From: an uncultured Treponema sp.
Lineage (GTDB): Bacteria; Spirochaetota; Spirochaetia; Treponematales; Treponemataceae
Length of the DNA stretch: 64,000 bases
Direction of reading: 5' to 3'
Assembly: GCF_934725225.1 (NCBI RefSeq)
Contig: NZ_CAKVAM010000001.1
Coordinates: forward strand, 248,001-312,000
Shown here: positions 18,312 to 27,824 of the stretch, in pieces
Position numbering within the stretch: position 1 is the stretch's first letter
Layout of the letters: each line of letters begins with the position of its first letter
Notes under the pieces: generated by a model
Database searches by the model: none
Told to the model about the DNA's origin: nothing
The model's input: the letters and a program-made list of their open reading frames with translations, nothing else
Translations under genes and position numbers: made by a program

Positions 18312-19151
18312 ATGAAATATAGATCCGAACTTTCATTAAAAAGAACTATTTTATATGTGCTGATGATTTTCTTTGCGTTGCTTGCAGTTATTCCGATTTA
18401 CCTTATGCTTGTAAACGCAACAAGAACGAATGCGCAGATTAACTCTGGAATTTCTCTTTTGCCAGGAACTAATACTTTGCAAAACTGGAAAAACCTTACA
18501 AGCCGTTCTTTTAAAATCTGGCGCGGATTTGGAAACAGCGCGGTTATTGCGATTTTTTCAACTGTGCTTGGAGTTTATTTTTCTACATTGACAGCTTATG
18601 GAATTCAAGTTTATAAATTTAAGGGAAGAAATTTGCTTTGGGGATTTATTCTTGTTGTAATTATGATTCCTGGAACTCTTTCATTTATTGGATTCTATCA
18701 GTTTATGGCGAAAATTCATCTTACAAACAGCTTTATTCCGCTGATTGTTCCTTCAATTGCTTCTGCTGGAACTGTTCTGTTTTTGCGTCAGTATATGGAA
18801 TCGATTCTTTCATTTGAGCTTATTGATGCCGGAAGAATAGATGGAGCTGGTGAATTTAGAATTTTCAACACGATAATGCTCCCGATTTTGACTCCGGCAA
18901 TTGCGGCGCAGAGCATTTTCTCTTTTGTTGCTTCTTGGAACAATTTTATGACACCGTTTGTCCTTCTTTCTGATCAGGATAAATATACTTTGCCGATGCT
19001 CGTTCAGTCTTTGCGCGGCGATATTTACCGTACAGAATATGGTTCAATTTATCTTGGAGTCGCAGTTTCGCTGATTCCGATTCTTATATTCTATGCGTTT
19101 ATGTCAAGGTATATTATTTCTGGAATTACAATGGGAAGCGTAAAAGAGTAA
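18312..19151 (+). CDS. Sugar ABC transporter permease, MalG/UgpE type
   Basis: 279 residues with AAGGAG seven bases before the ATG. Six hydrophobic helices and an EAA-type loop (ELIDAGRIDGAGEFRIFNTI). It forms the heterodimeric channel with the MalF-type partner encoded 15 bp upstream. The C-terminus ITMGSVKE is usual for the family. Confidence 0.92.
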   Translation: MKYRSELSLKRTILYVLMIFFALLAVIPIYLMLVNATRTNAQINSGISLLPGTNTLQNWKNLTSRSFKIWRGFGNSAVIAIFSTVLGVYFSTLTAYGIQVYKFKGRNLLWGFILVVIMIPGTLSFIGFYQFMAKIHLTNSFIPLIVPSIASAGTVLFLRQYMESILSFELIDAGRIDGAGEFRIFNTIMLPILTPAIAAQSIFSFVASWNNFMTPFVLLSDQDKYTLPMLVQSLRGDIYRTEYGSIYLGVAVSLIPILIFYAFMSRYIISGITMGSVKE

Positions 19152-19175
19152 AATAAAGACAGAGGTAAATTCATT

Positions 19176-20771
19176 ATGAAAATCTATAATCCTATTCTTT
19201 CCGGGTTTCATGCTGACCCTTCAATTGTAAATGCGGACGGTGAATGTTTTATTGCGAATTCTACATTTGAATGGTTTCCGGGAGTTGAGCTGCATCGTTC
19301 TAAAGATATGAAGACGTGGACTCCTGTGCCTTCTCCGCTTTCTGAAAAACGTCTTTTGGATATGGCGGGAAACAAAGCTTCGTGTGGAATTTGGGCTCCG
19401 TGCCTTTCGTATTCTGATGGAATTTTTTATCTTGTTTTTACAAATGTAAGAAGCTGGAATGACGGTCCTTGGAAAGATTGTCCGAATTTTTTGACTACCG
19501 CTGAATCGATTGAAGGTCCTTGGTCTGATCCGATTTTTATGAATGCCTCTGGATTTGATGCTTCGTTGTTCCATGATGACGATGGAAGAAAATGGTTTGT
19601 AAACATGGAATGGGATTACAGGCAGCAAGGTCCGCGCCAGTTTTCTGGAATTCTTGTTCAGGAATATGACTGCAAGGCAAAAAAACTTGTTGGAAAAGTT
19701 CATAAAATTTTTCTGGGAACAGATATTGGACTTGTGGAAGGTCCGCATCTTTATAAGTGCGACGGATGGTATTATCTTGTTTGCGCGGAAGGCGGAACTA
19801 GCTATGAACACGCAATTACTTGCGCAAGGTCAAAAAATTTATTCGGACCTTATGAAGTTCATCCTGCAAATCCGTTGATTACTTCTTATGGCTACGACTG
19901 CAAAATAAAAAGAGCCGGGCATGGCTCTTGGTGCAAGTCTCCAGACGGAAAAAAAGATTATCTTGTTTATCTTTGCGGACGTCCTCTTGAAGGAACTGAG
20001 CGTTGTGTTCTTGGACGAGAAACTGGAATTGCAGAACTTGAATGGAAAGATGGCTGGCCTTGGGTAAAGCAGCCTGATGGAACTTTAAAGAATTGTCCGC
20101 CTGATTATATAGAAGTAAAAGGACGCGGAATTATTGCTTCTGGCTGCGGTGTTGCCCATGTTGCTGAAAAATATGAATTTAAAAACAAGGATTTTCTAGC
20201 GGAATTTAAAACTTTGAGAATTCCTTTTGATGACAAAAGATTTTCAATTTCAGAACGTCCGGGATTTTTAAGAATTCACGGAGGACAGTCTCCAAATTCT
20301 TGCTTTGAGCAAAGTCTTTTAGCGCGCCGGCAGACTGATTTTGATTTTGTCGCAGAAACTAAAATGGAATTCAGTCCGGAAAATTTTCAGCATTTTGCAG
20401 GAATGGTTTACCGTTATGATGAAAAGTCCCAGTATCTTTGCGTTGTAACCCAAGATGAGCAAAAAGGAAAAGTTATTCAGGTTATGTCCATTATGCCGGA
20501 AGGATTTTTCCGTGAAATGGAATGCCAGCTTGATGAAGAAAAACCTGTCTGGATAAGGCTTGAAGTTCACAAGAAAACTGGATTTTTCTATTGGTCGCAG
20601 GATGGAAAAAATTTTAGGCAGATTCGTCCGCTTATAGATGCAAGCAAACTTTCTGATGAATATGGAACGCAAGGATTTACAGGAGCATTTGTTGGAATGT
20701 ATTGCGCTGACTTGATTTCCTATAAGAAATTTGCGGACTTTGAATATTTTTCCTACAAGAAACTTGATTAA
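19176..20771 (+). CDS. GH43 glycoside hydrolase, beta-xylosidase/arabinofuranosidase type
   Basis: 531 residues without a signal peptide, so it acts in the cytoplasm on imported oligosaccharides. The five-bladed propeller starts with NPILSGFHADPSIV (catalytic base Asp), followed by SGFDASLFHDDDG (pKa-modulating Asp) and GLVEGPHLYK (general acid Glu). The C-terminal part from about residue 330 is the concanavalin-like domain common in GH43 xylosidases (Xyl43-type). It is the last gene of the importer operon, 24 bp after the permease. Confidence 0.9.
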   Translation: MKIYNPILSGFHADPSIVNADGECFIANSTFEWFPGVELHRSKDMKTWTPVPSPLSEKRLLDMAGNKASCGIWAPCLSYSDGIFYLVFTNVRSWNDGPWKDCPNFLTTAESIEGPWSDPIFMNASGFDASLFHDDDGRKWFVNMEWDYRQQGPRQFSGILVQEYDCKAKKLVGKVHKIFLGTDIGLVEGPHLYKCDGWYYLVCAEGGTSYEHAITCARSKNLFGPYEVHPANPLITSYGYDCKIKRAGHGSWCKSPDGKKDYLVYLCGRPLEGTERCVLGRETGIAELEWKDGWPWVKQPDGTLKNCPPDYIEVKGRGIIASGCGVAHVAEKYEFKNKDFLAEFKTLRIPFDDKRFSISERPGFLRIHGGQSPNSCFEQSLLARRQTDFDFVAETKMEFSPENFQHFAGMVYRYDEKSQYLCVVTQDEQKGKVIQVMSIMPEGFFREMECQLDEEKPVWIRLEVHKKTGFFYWSQDGKNFRQIRPLIDASKLSDEYGTQGFTGAFVGMYCADLISYKKFADFEYFSYKKLD

Positions 20772-20892
20772 ACGTATTTTCCGTCTTTGTTTGAATTAGG
20801 GTAAACAAAAATTTATTTGTAAAAATCTTGAAATTTCTGTTCATCCTAGATTAAGATTATAAATCGTAGTTCAGGCGGAGGCGGAAAATTTT

Positions 20893-21906
20893 ATGGTTAC
20901 AATTTACGATATTGCTTCAAAAACAGGTTATTCCGCTCCTACAGTTTCCAAGGCTCTTAATAAAACTGGTGGCTTAAGCGATTCAACTAGAAAAAAAATT
21001 CTTGATGCGGCCAAAGAACTAGGCTATCGTCCAAATATAACAGCCCGCACTCTTACTACAAAAAAATCCTTTCTAATAGGAATAATTTATGAAGATGCCG
21101 ATATGCAAAGAGGTTTTGACCACCCTTTGTTTGGAAAAATTCTTAATAAATTCAGGGAAGGTTTTGAGTTTGCCGGATATGATTTGCTTTTTATTTCCCA
21201 TGCTCCAATTGGAGAAAAAAAATCTTATGTTGAGCATTGCTATCACAGAAATGTAGATGCGGTCGGAATTATAAATCCAGTCAGCGCGGATAGTGAAATT
21301 ATGGAGCTTGCAGAATCCGGCATTCCTTGTGTTTCGACAAACTTTATAATTCCAGGAGTTCCAACTGTTGTAACTGCAAATGTAGATTCCGGATATAAAG
21401 CCGCTTCATATTTTATTGAAAATGGACACAAAAAAATTGCTTATATCGGCGGAACTTATTCGCAATATAATATGGCTGCAATTGATCGCTTGGAAGGATT
21501 AAAAAATGCCTTTAGAGATTTTGGTCTGAAATATGATGAATCTTATGTGAAATTTTGTCATAAATGGTCGCGGGCAGAAAGTCATGATGCTATGAAAGAG
21601 CTTCTTGAGCGGCATGACGATATTAGCGCAGTTTTTGTTGCAAATGACAATATGGCGGTTGGTGCAATGGAATATGTAAAATCAATTGGAAAAAGAATAC
21701 CAGAAGACATTTCTTTTATTGGTTTTGATGATGAAATGATTTCCGAATTTTATTCTCCGCCTTTGACAACATTCAGGCAAGATATAAAAACAATCGGCGA
21801 GCTTTCCGCAGAAATTCTTATGAACCGCCTTGTTGGAATTCCAGTGTGCGAATGTGTCCGTGTGCCAGCTGAATTTATAGAAAGAAATTCCGTGAAAAAA
21901 CTTTAG
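20893..21906 (+). CDS. LacI-family transcriptional regulator
   Basis: 337 residues. The N-terminal helix-turn-helix (TIYDIASKTGYSAPTVSKAL) and hinge (RPNITARTLTTKKS) are canonical, followed by a periplasmic-binding-like sensor domain (AVFVANDNMAVGAMEY, ISFIGFDDEMISEF). GGCGGAGGCGG precedes the ATG. It is likely the repressor that binds the CG-centred operator at 15829 and controls the sugar locus; its effector is unknown. Confidence 0.93.
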   Translation: MVTIYDIASKTGYSAPTVSKALNKTGGLSDSTRKKILDAAKELGYRPNITARTLTTKKSFLIGIIYEDADMQRGFDHPLFGKILNKFREGFEFAGYDLLFISHAPIGEKKSYVEHCYHRNVDAVGIINPVSADSEIMELAESGIPCVSTNFIIPGVPTVVTANVDSGYKAASYFIENGHKKIAYIGGTYSQYNMAAIDRLEGLKNAFRDFGLKYDESYVKFCHKWSRAESHDAMKELLERHDDISAVFVANDNMAVGAMEYVKSIGKRIPEDISFIGFDDEMISEFYSPPLTTFRQDIKTIGELSAEILMNRLVGIPVCECVRVPAEFIERNSVKKL

Positions 21907-21919
21907 CATTTTCCGGGTG

Positions 21920-21948
21920 TTGAAAAAATAGCGGAATAACATTATTCT
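21920..21948 (+). promoter_or_regulatory. Promoter of tRNA-Gly
   Basis: TTGAAA (21920-21925), 17 bp, TATTCT (21943-21948), with the tRNA beginning 11 bases later. Confidence 0.6.
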
Positions 21949-21958
21949 TTTATGGCTT

Positions 21959-22029
21959 GCGGTTATCGTATATCGGTATTACACAGGCTTCCCAAGCCTG
22001 ATAGGCGGGTTCGATTCCCGTTGACCGCT
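21959..22029 (+). tRNA. tRNA-Gly (anticodon CCC)
   Basis: A 71-nt cloverleaf: acceptor GCGGTTA pairs with TGACCGC (one G-U), anticodon stem CAGGC/GCCTG encloses TTCCCAA so the anticodon is CCC, and the T arm is CGGGT-TCGATTC-CCGTT-like. T at 22029 is the discriminator; CCA is not encoded. A T-run follows at 22030-22035. Confidence 0.93.
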
Positions 22030-22068
22030 GTTTTTAAGCATAATACAAAGACTTTTCTGGAGAAAACA

Positions 22069-22380
22069 ATGAATCCTTTTGATATGGTAAAAAATCTTGC
22101 GGGAATGCAGAGCCAGCTTAAGGCGGCGCAGGAAAAACTTTCAGAACTTGAGGCTGAAGGTTCTTCTGGCGGAAACATGGTGCAAGTTACTGTAAACGGA
22201 AAATTTGAGCTTGTGGATATAAAACTTGACCCAATCTGCGTTGACAACAGAGATGTTCCTATGCTTCAGGATTTGATAAAAGCCGCTCATCATGCCGCCC
22301 TTGAAAAAATTCAGGATGAAATAAAAAATCAGCTTGGACCTATGGTGGCAGGAATGAATATTCCGGGAATGGGCGCGTAA
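22069..22380 (+). CDS. YbaB/EbfC nucleoid-associated protein
   Basis: 103 residues starting at 22069 with CTGGAGA upstream; a longer frame from 21952 would run through the tRNA and is rejected. The family pattern is clear: NPFDMVKNLAGMQSQLKAAQ, EGSSGGNMVQVTVNG, and a Met/Gly-rich end (MNIPGMGA). A dimeric DNA-binding protein almost always found beside recR, as here (3 bp gap). Confidence 0.93.
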   Translation: MNPFDMVKNLAGMQSQLKAAQEKLSELEAEGSSGGNMVQVTVNGKFELVDIKLDPICVDNRDVPMLQDLIKAAHHAALEKIQDEIKNQLGPMVAGMNIPGMGA

Positions 22381-22383
22381 AAA

Positions 22384-22971
22384 ATGAACGCTCTTGACGA
22401 GTTGACAGAAAGTTTTTCAAGGCTTCCTGGAATCGGAAAAAAATCCGCGGCTAGAATTGCAAGCCATCTTTTAAAAACTGACAATTCTTTTAATATCCGT
22501 TTTTCAAATCAAATTTTGTCGTTGCAGGAAAGAATAAAACCTTGCTCCATTTGCGGCGCCTGGACAGAAGAAGACCCCTGCCCTATTTGCTCTGACATTG
22601 CAAGGGATAAAACAATTCTTTGCGTTGTTGAGCAGCCTCAAGATGTTGCAACAATCGAAAGTTCGCATGAATTCCACGGATTATTTCATGTTTTGGGCGG
22701 AGTCATTTCGCCGCTTGAAGGAATTACACCAGACAAGCTTAGAATTTCCCAGCTGCTCGAACGTGTAAAACTTGGCGTTATAAAAGAAGTTATTATTGCA
22801 ACAAATCCGACTGTGGAAGGCGACACGACTGCTCTTTTTATTCAGCGTGTTTTGCAGGACACTCAAGTTGTTGTTACGCGGCTTGCTTCAGGGCTTCCGG
22901 CTGGCGGCGACTTGGAATATGCGGACAGGCTCACATTGGCAAGAAGTTTTCAGGGACGCGTTAAAATTTAG
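22384..22971 (+). CDS. recR: Recombination mediator RecR
   Basis: 195 residues, normal length. Helix-hairpin-helix (RLPGIGKKSAARIASHLL) at the N-terminus, a C4 zinc finger (CSICGAW and CPIC, about residues 55-72), then the Toprim domain (LCVVEQPQDVATIE) and a C-terminal Walker-B-like GLPAGGDLEYAD. Acts with RecO/RecF in recombinational repair. Confidence 0.95.
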   Translation: MNALDELTESFSRLPGIGKKSAARIASHLLKTDNSFNIRFSNQILSLQERIKPCSICGAWTEEDPCPICSDIARDKTILCVVEQPQDVATIESSHEFHGLFHVLGGVISPLEGITPDKLRISQLLERVKLGVIKEVIIATNPTVEGDTTALFIQRVLQDTQVVVTRLASGLPAGGDLEYADRLTLARSFQGRVKI

Positions 22972-22989
22972 CATAACGGCTCTTCTGGT

Positions 22990-23018
22990 TTGATTTTATC
23001 AGTTATCCGTGTTATTCT
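22990..23018 (+). promoter_or_regulatory. Promoter of the membrane-protein pair
   Basis: TTGATT (22990-22995), 17 bp, TATTCT (23013-23018). The ATG at 23029 is ten bases past the -10 box, leaving a leader of only about three bases and no ribosome site. Confidence 0.5.
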
Positions 23019-23028
23019 CTAAATATAT

Positions 23029-23997
23029 ATGAAATTTATTTGTTCCATAAAAATTTTTGCCGCCTACATTGCTATTGTTATGCTTGGGCTTTGTACTGGC
23101 GCATTTCTTTATATGACTTATTCGCTTTGCACGGTTCTTGTTGCCGGGCAGAAATTTTCCGCATTTAGTTCAGGATTTTTTTTACAGGGAATTTTTGAAG
23201 TTTTGCCGGCTGTGCTTTCGTTGTGTCCTGTTTTTATTTCTTTCTATTTAATTCGGCATAAAGAAATTCCTTGGTATTCAGTTCTTGTCTGCATGGTTTT
23301 GCATTTGTGCCTTTGGATTTTTTTTCTTCCGGCGTTAAAAGAAAAGCTTGAAATTTCAGTTTATAAAAATAAAGAAAAGCAAACCGCAGTTTCTCTTTCG
23401 CCTGGATATTTTAGAACTTCGCAAGACAACCGCTATGTTTTGTATTATTCAGAAGTTGACTCAGAAAACAATGCTTCTGGAATTTGTATTGACAAGTCAA
23501 AGTCAAACGGCAATGTTTTTACATTCAGCTCGGAAAAGCCTGAAATTTTTCAAGATGAATTTTCAGATCCGCTTATAAAAAATACAGTTGAAGTGCCGGT
23601 TCTTTTAAAACAGATTTTAAAGTATTTTCAAAAATTTACGGAAGCTTCATATTCAAGATGCTCTGAAAATTTTGTTTCCTGGATAATTTTTTCTTCAATT
23701 ATTTTGGCTTTTGCTTCTGTTGCCTGGATAAAAAATATTTCTGCTTGGCGACTTGTAAATGTGCTCTTTATTTTAATGGACTACATTTTTGTTTTCTTTT
23801 TGAACTTTTTTATTTTGGGCGCAAACGATTCTTTGTTTCAGAAAATTCCGGTATTGATAAAATCAGTTCCAGTAAAATCATTTTTAGTTTGCGTTATAAA
23901 TATTTTTATTTTTGCTGCGGCATTTGTTTTGTGGCTGATTTCAAGACTTGTAAATGAAAATTCGCCAGAGCCAGCTTACTACGGAGATGACTTATGA
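23029..23997 (+). CDS. Integral membrane protein, LptF/LptG-like topology
   Basis: 322 residues, not recognised by a signature motif. Hydrophobic segments at about 8-32, 48-70 and 82-100 are followed by a soluble stretch (about 103-210, with SPGYFRTSQDN) and three more helices (about 217-237, 243-262, 287-310). This 3 TM-soluble-3 TM plan, and its pairing with a larger protein of the same plan by an ATGA overlap, resembles the LptF/LptG permease pair that extracts lipopolysaccharide-like lipids. Homology is only suggested; many treponemes lack classical LPS. Confidence 0.4.
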   Translation: MKFICSIKIFAAYIAIVMLGLCTGAFLYMTYSLCTVLVAGQKFSAFSSGFFLQGIFEVLPAVLSLCPVFISFYLIRHKEIPWYSVLVCMVLHLCLWIFFLPALKEKLEISVYKNKEKQTAVSLSPGYFRTSQDNRYVLYYSEVDSENNASGICIDKSKSNGNVFTFSSEKPEIFQDEFSDPLIKNTVEVPVLLKQILKYFQKFTEASYSRCSENFVSWIIFSSIILAFASVAWIKNISAWRLVNVLFILMDYIFVFFLNFFILGANDSLFQKIPVLIKSVPVKSFLVCVINIFIFAAAFVLWLISRLVNENSPEPAYYGDDL

Positions 23998-25898
23998 AAA
24001 AAGTTATTTTTATTACCGGAATATACACGGCAATTATTTTCGGTCTTTGCCTTTTGATTTCTGTTTTTTTTATTCCGCGTCCTGAATCTTTGATAATCGG
24101 AACAGAAAAATCTTTTGTTTTTTATTACGGACTTTATATTTTTTTAGTTTGTCTTCCGGGAATTCTTTTAAGCGGATTTACGGTTTCTTGCGCAGTTCTT
24201 TGGCAGAAAAAGACTGGAAACTGCCGCTCAAGATTTTCTCCTGCGATGTTTTCAAGATTCAAGCTTGTTTTGTTTTCGTCGCTTGCGTTTATTCTTTTTC
24301 TTTCGCTTAATGAAGAAATTTTCAAGCCGTCTGCAAAACGTAAAATCGATTTTATAAAAGAAGCTCCGTCGGATTTTGCTGATGCGATTTCTATTGCCGG
24401 ACATTTTTTGGAGCAGAACCAGCCGATTCTTGCGCTTCAATATGCAAAAAAAGCAGTGGAACTTTCGTCAAAAGATGCGGATGCAAAAAGAGTTTTAAAG
24501 CTTGCCGAAGATTCCGCTGATCTTCTTATTGACAATGAAATGCACGGAAAGAAAAATTCGCCTGCCGCAGAAAAAGTTCAGAAGCCGCTTCATGTAAAAG
24601 ACAAAGGCCACACAATTTTGGAGCTTTTGGAAAAGTCTGATTCCGCTGCGCAAAAAAAGCAGTGGTTCGACGCTCATTATTGGGCGAATCTTGCAGTTGA
24701 AGCTTGCGACGGAAAAAACACAAATCTTGATGCGGCAGTTGAAAAATCAAACTATGCCTGGAAAATGCTGAGCCTTCCAGTTGAATTTGATAATTCTGCG
24801 GAACGGAATTATTACAAGATAAAAAAAGATGGTTACGTTGCTTTTTCTCGCGGAGATTTTTTAAAGGCGTATTACACTTTTCTTGGCTTAAAAAACAATT
24901 ATGTTCAGGCTGCCAACGATCCTGACGTAAAGAAATTTCTTGCGCTTTCAGAAGAAGATTTGGAAAATCAGTATTTCTTTTTTGACGAAACAAAATATAT
25001 AGAAGAACTTTCCGACAGCCATAAAATTTATTTTTCACTTGATTATCCTGACGGCTCAAAAAATGTTTTTTACATTTCGAATGCGATGGACATAAAAAAA
25101 GAAGGCAGCCTTGTCCGCTACATGGAAAATTTCAACGTTGTGCATTACGATGAAAACGGAAAATTTGTCTATTCATTTTTTGTTCCGTTTGCAAAAGCCG
25201 TTGCCCAGCCTGTTTCTGAATTCGGCGAGGAAAATCTTGTGCTTTTGGGAATTGAAAAAAAGTGGGAATATGTTCCGTTTGTTATTCTTCAGTCTGTAGA
25301 CCGAAATACAGAAGGCTTGGTTTCGCGCCCGGTTTATTCTTATGAGCCGACGGGACTTTCAGAGTTTGATGCGCAGAATCTTGGAATTGAAAACTCACGG
25401 AAAAAAGAGCGTTCCGCAGAAAGAATTCCTTTGAACATAAAAAAGGCTTCATCAATGATTTTGCCGATGCAGTTTTCTGATTTCAATCTTATAAACGCGG
25501 CGGCTTCCGGGGCAAACGAAATGCCGCTTCCTGTTTTGTTTAAACTTTTGCCTAGAGCTTCTGGATATGGTTTTTCGCAGGAAGTTTTTGCGCAGAATCT
25601 TGTTCAGCGTGGAACTTTTCCTTTTATAATGCTGATAATGTTTGTTTTTTGCGCGTGCATTGGCTGGAACTACAGAATTGAGAATCCAGATGAAATTTTT
25701 AAATTCAAGTGGACTCTTCTTATTCCTGTTTTGGGCTTTATGATGATTGTTGCCTTTAACATTGCGCTTTACTTTTTCAATATGCTTAGCTATGTTTTGG
25801 TCGGACTTTTAGGAACAAACGCTGTTTTTGCGGCTGCAGCTTTTTATGTGCTTGTGTTTTTTGCAGCTTCAGTTTTGTTTCTTTCGCGCAAGGCTTAG
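23994..25898 (+). CDS. Large membrane protein with internal soluble helical domain, LptG-like ends
   Basis: 634 residues, overlapping the previous gene by ATGA. Three N-terminal helices (about 5-27, 38-62, 85-104), a soluble region of about 440 residues with TPR-like helical pairs (ALQYAKKAVELSS near 145), and three helices at the end (about 545-565, 578-600, 607-630). The stretch before the fourth helix (MPLPVLFKLLPRASGYG then AQNLVQRGTFPFIML) resembles the coupling region of LptF/LptG. The soluble insertion is much larger than in those proteins. Function unknown; inferred partner of the preceding gene. Confidence 0.4.
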   Translation: MKKVIFITGIYTAIIFGLCLLISVFFIPRPESLIIGTEKSFVFYYGLYIFLVCLPGILLSGFTVSCAVLWQKKTGNCRSRFSPAMFSRFKLVLFSSLAFILFLSLNEEIFKPSAKRKIDFIKEAPSDFADAISIAGHFLEQNQPILALQYAKKAVELSSKDADAKRVLKLAEDSADLLIDNEMHGKKNSPAAEKVQKPLHVKDKGHTILELLEKSDSAAQKKQWFDAHYWANLAVEACDGKNTNLDAAVEKSNYAWKMLSLPVEFDNSAERNYYKIKKDGYVAFSRGDFLKAYYTFLGLKNNYVQAANDPDVKKFLALSEEDLENQYFFFDETKYIEELSDSHKIYFSLDYPDGSKNVFYISNAMDIKKEGSLVRYMENFNVVHYDENGKFVYSFFVPFAKAVAQPVSEFGEENLVLLGIEKKWEYVPFVILQSVDRNTEGLVSRPVYSYEPTGLSEFDAQNLGIENSRKKERSAERIPLNIKKASSMILPMQFSDFNLINAAASGANEMPLPVLFKLLPRASGYGFSQEVFAQNLVQRGTFPFIMLIMFVFCACIGWNYRIENPDEIFKFKWTLLIPVLGFMMIVAFNIALYFFNMLSYVLVGLLGTNAVFAAAAFYVLVFFAASVLFLSRKA

Positions 25899-27163
25899 TT
25901 TTCCAAAGCTTTTATTCTTTCCATTAAAGGCGGATGGCTGTAGTTGAACATTGAATAGATTTTTGGCGGCTCAAGTTCAGAAAGATTTTCTTTGTTCAGC
26001 TTTATGAGCGCGCTGATTAACGGCTGGGAAGTTCCGCACATTTCTTTTGAATAAGCGTCTGCCTGAAACTCATCTTTTCTGCTGAAGAAATTAGAAACAA
26101 GTGAAACAATATTTCCGTAGCCTTCAAAGACTAATCCTATAAACAAAAGTCCCAAAGGCTGAATGTAAGGCGTAGCATTTTCCAGCGGCTCGTATCCGAA
26201 TGCTGAATAAAGGGAAGGAAGTTTTGCGATTAAACTTGCCGCCAGCAATGAAACAAATACAAGTGGAATCATTACAATCATTCTTTTTGCAATATGATGT
26301 TTTTTGCAGTGCCCAAGCTCATGTCCAAGAACCGCTTCAATTTCTGAAGGCTCAAGCTGTTTTATGAGCGTGTCGTACAAGACAATTCTCTTGTTTTTTC
26401 CAAAGCCTGTAAAATACGCGTTGCTGTGGTTGCTTCGCCTTGAAGCGTCCATTGTAAAAATTCCAGAAGTCTTGAATCCAGTTTTTGCAAAAAGTTTTTC
26501 AATCCGCTCTTTTATTTCGCCTTCCTCAAGAGGTAAAAATTTGTTGAAAATCGGCGCAATCAGAACTGGATATATGTAGCTTATTCCAAGTGAAAAAGCA
26601 AGGTAAACTATGGCAAACAAAAGCCACCATATTTTGTTAAAGCAAACTATAAGGGCAACAGCGGCGCACAGAATAGGAATTGTTATTACTGCGGATAAAA
26701 CTGTAGACTTCACAAAGTCCAGAATCCACATTTTTAAATTCATGTTGCTGAATCCGAATTTTTTTTCTATGCGGAATTCTCTGTAAAGTGAAAATGGCAG
26801 GTTTACAATAAAAGATGGAATTCCAGAAACAATAGAAAAAAGAATCACTGTTGCAAAAACGTTTGCTGTAAAATTGTAGAAATTTTCATAAAGAAAAACA
26901 TAGAATCCTGACAGAACAAGAGCAAGCTTTAAAATAAAATTCAAAATGTTTGAAGGAATCCAAACAAAATATTTTGCGTCTTCATAAGCGCAGGTTTTCT
27001 CGAGTTCCTGGGCATTTACAAAATCTTTTAGCCGCTCTGGAATTTGCTTTCCGTGCTTTTTTCTGTAAAAGAAATCCGAAGTTTCAAGAAACTGATTTAA
27101 TGCAAAATCAAAAACAGTTCCTGCTAAAAATAAAATAAAAAAAACAGATGAATTAAAAATCAT
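25895..27163 (-). CDS. M48 family membrane metalloprotease (Ste24/CAAX-protease type)
   Basis: 422 residues with several N-terminal helices and the zinc site VLGHELGHCKKHH (HExxH) at about residue 285. The later conserved Glu lies in SRKDEFQADAYS, which completes the gluzincin-type site, and RSNHSNAYFTGFGKNKRIVLYD is diagnostic of Ste24-like enzymes. In bacteria such proteases degrade or process membrane proteins. Its start overlaps the rsmG stop (ATGA), and its stop overlaps the convergent gene by 4 bp. Confidence 0.9.
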   Translation of the reverse strand: MIFNSSVFFILFLAGTVFDFALNQFLETSDFFYRKKHGKQIPERLKDFVNAQELEKTCAYEDAKYFVWIPSNILNFILKLALVLSGFYVFLYENFYNFTANVFATVILFSIVSGIPSFIVNLPFSLYREFRIEKKFGFSNMNLKMWILDFVKSTVLSAVITIPILCAAVALIVCFNKIWWLLFAIVYLAFSLGISYIYPVLIAPIFNKFLPLEEGEIKERIEKLFAKTGFKTSGIFTMDASRRSNHSNAYFTGFGKNKRIVLYDTLIKQLEPSEIEAVLGHELGHCKKHHIAKRMIVMIPLVFVSLLAASLIAKLPSLYSAFGYEPLENATPYIQPLGLLFIGLVFEGYGNIVSLVSNFFSRKDEFQADAYSKEMCGTSQPLISALIKLNKENLSELEPPKIYSMFNYSHPPLMERIKALEN

Positions 27164-27822
27164 TTTTCCACCACAACAAGATTTCTTTCATGGTCTTCCA
27201 AAAAAGGAACTTCCAGTTTTATTTTTTTATACGACGGAACAAGGAATTTTACAGACTCCATTTCTGCAGAAATTTTTTCTGCTCTTGCTTTGTATGCCAC
27301 AAGAATTCCGCCTTTTTTGAGCATTCTTAAAAGCAGTTTTGTATTTTTTGAATCAAACGGATGAAACGCACGGAACACTTCAATGTCAAAAGATTCCGGC
27401 TTTATTAAGTCTGCCTGAATGCAGTTTACTTTTACATTTGAAAGATTCATTTTGCAAATTGCGCTTTCCAAAAATCCGCATCGTTTTTCCATGCGTTCAA
27501 CAAGCGTAAAGTTTTGCTCAGGAAATGCCACTGCCAAAGGAATTCCAGGACATCCGCCGCCAGAACCAATATCTGCAATTTGCAGTGAAGCGATATTTTT
27601 TTTCTCTTGAATTTTTTGAATGAAAGAAGCAATGCTTGGAGCCGCCGCAAGACTGTCAAGAATGTGATTTACCTTAAGCTCGTCTGCGGAATCCGCTTTC
27701 ATAAGATTGTAAGTCTTGTTGAATTCAAGAACGCATGAAATGTAAGTTTCAATTTGGTCGATTTGATTTTGTGAAAATTCCAGTCCAAGTTTTTTTAAGC
27801 CTTCGTTAAGTTTTTCGTTCAC
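27160..27822 (-). CDS. rsmG: 16S rRNA m7G527 methyltransferase
   Basis: 220 residues. The SAM site ADIGSGGGCPGIPLAV near residue 75 and the YNLMKADSADELKVNHILDS block are characteristic of RsmG/GidB. It methylates G527 of 16S rRNA; loss gives low-level streptomycin resistance in other bacteria. Coupled to the M48 protease gene by an ATGA overlap and two bases downstream of a secreted-protein gene. Confidence 0.95.
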   Translation of the reverse strand: MNEKLNEGLKKLGLEFSQNQIDQIETYISCVLEFNKTYNLMKADSADELKVNHILDSLAAAPSIASFIQKIQEKKNIASLQIADIGSGGGCPGIPLAVAFPEQNFTLVERMEKRCGFLESAICKMNLSNVKVNCIQADLIKPESFDIEVFRAFHPFDSKNTKLLLRMLKKGGILVAYKARAEKISAEMESVKFLVPSYKKIKLEVPFLEDHERNLVVVEK

Positions 27823-27824
27823 GC

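Noticed and set aside
19221..19811. 196-codon frame opposite GH43
   Set aside because: Mirror of a well-supported gene, low-complexity basic composition, no ribosome site.
21952..22380. 142-codon frame including the tRNA
   Set aside because: Its first part is the tRNA-Gly gene; the YbaB protein starts at 22069 with its own ribosome site.
22978..23028. Terminator after recR
   Set aside because: No stem with T-run was found; the short gap holds only a promoter-like sequence.
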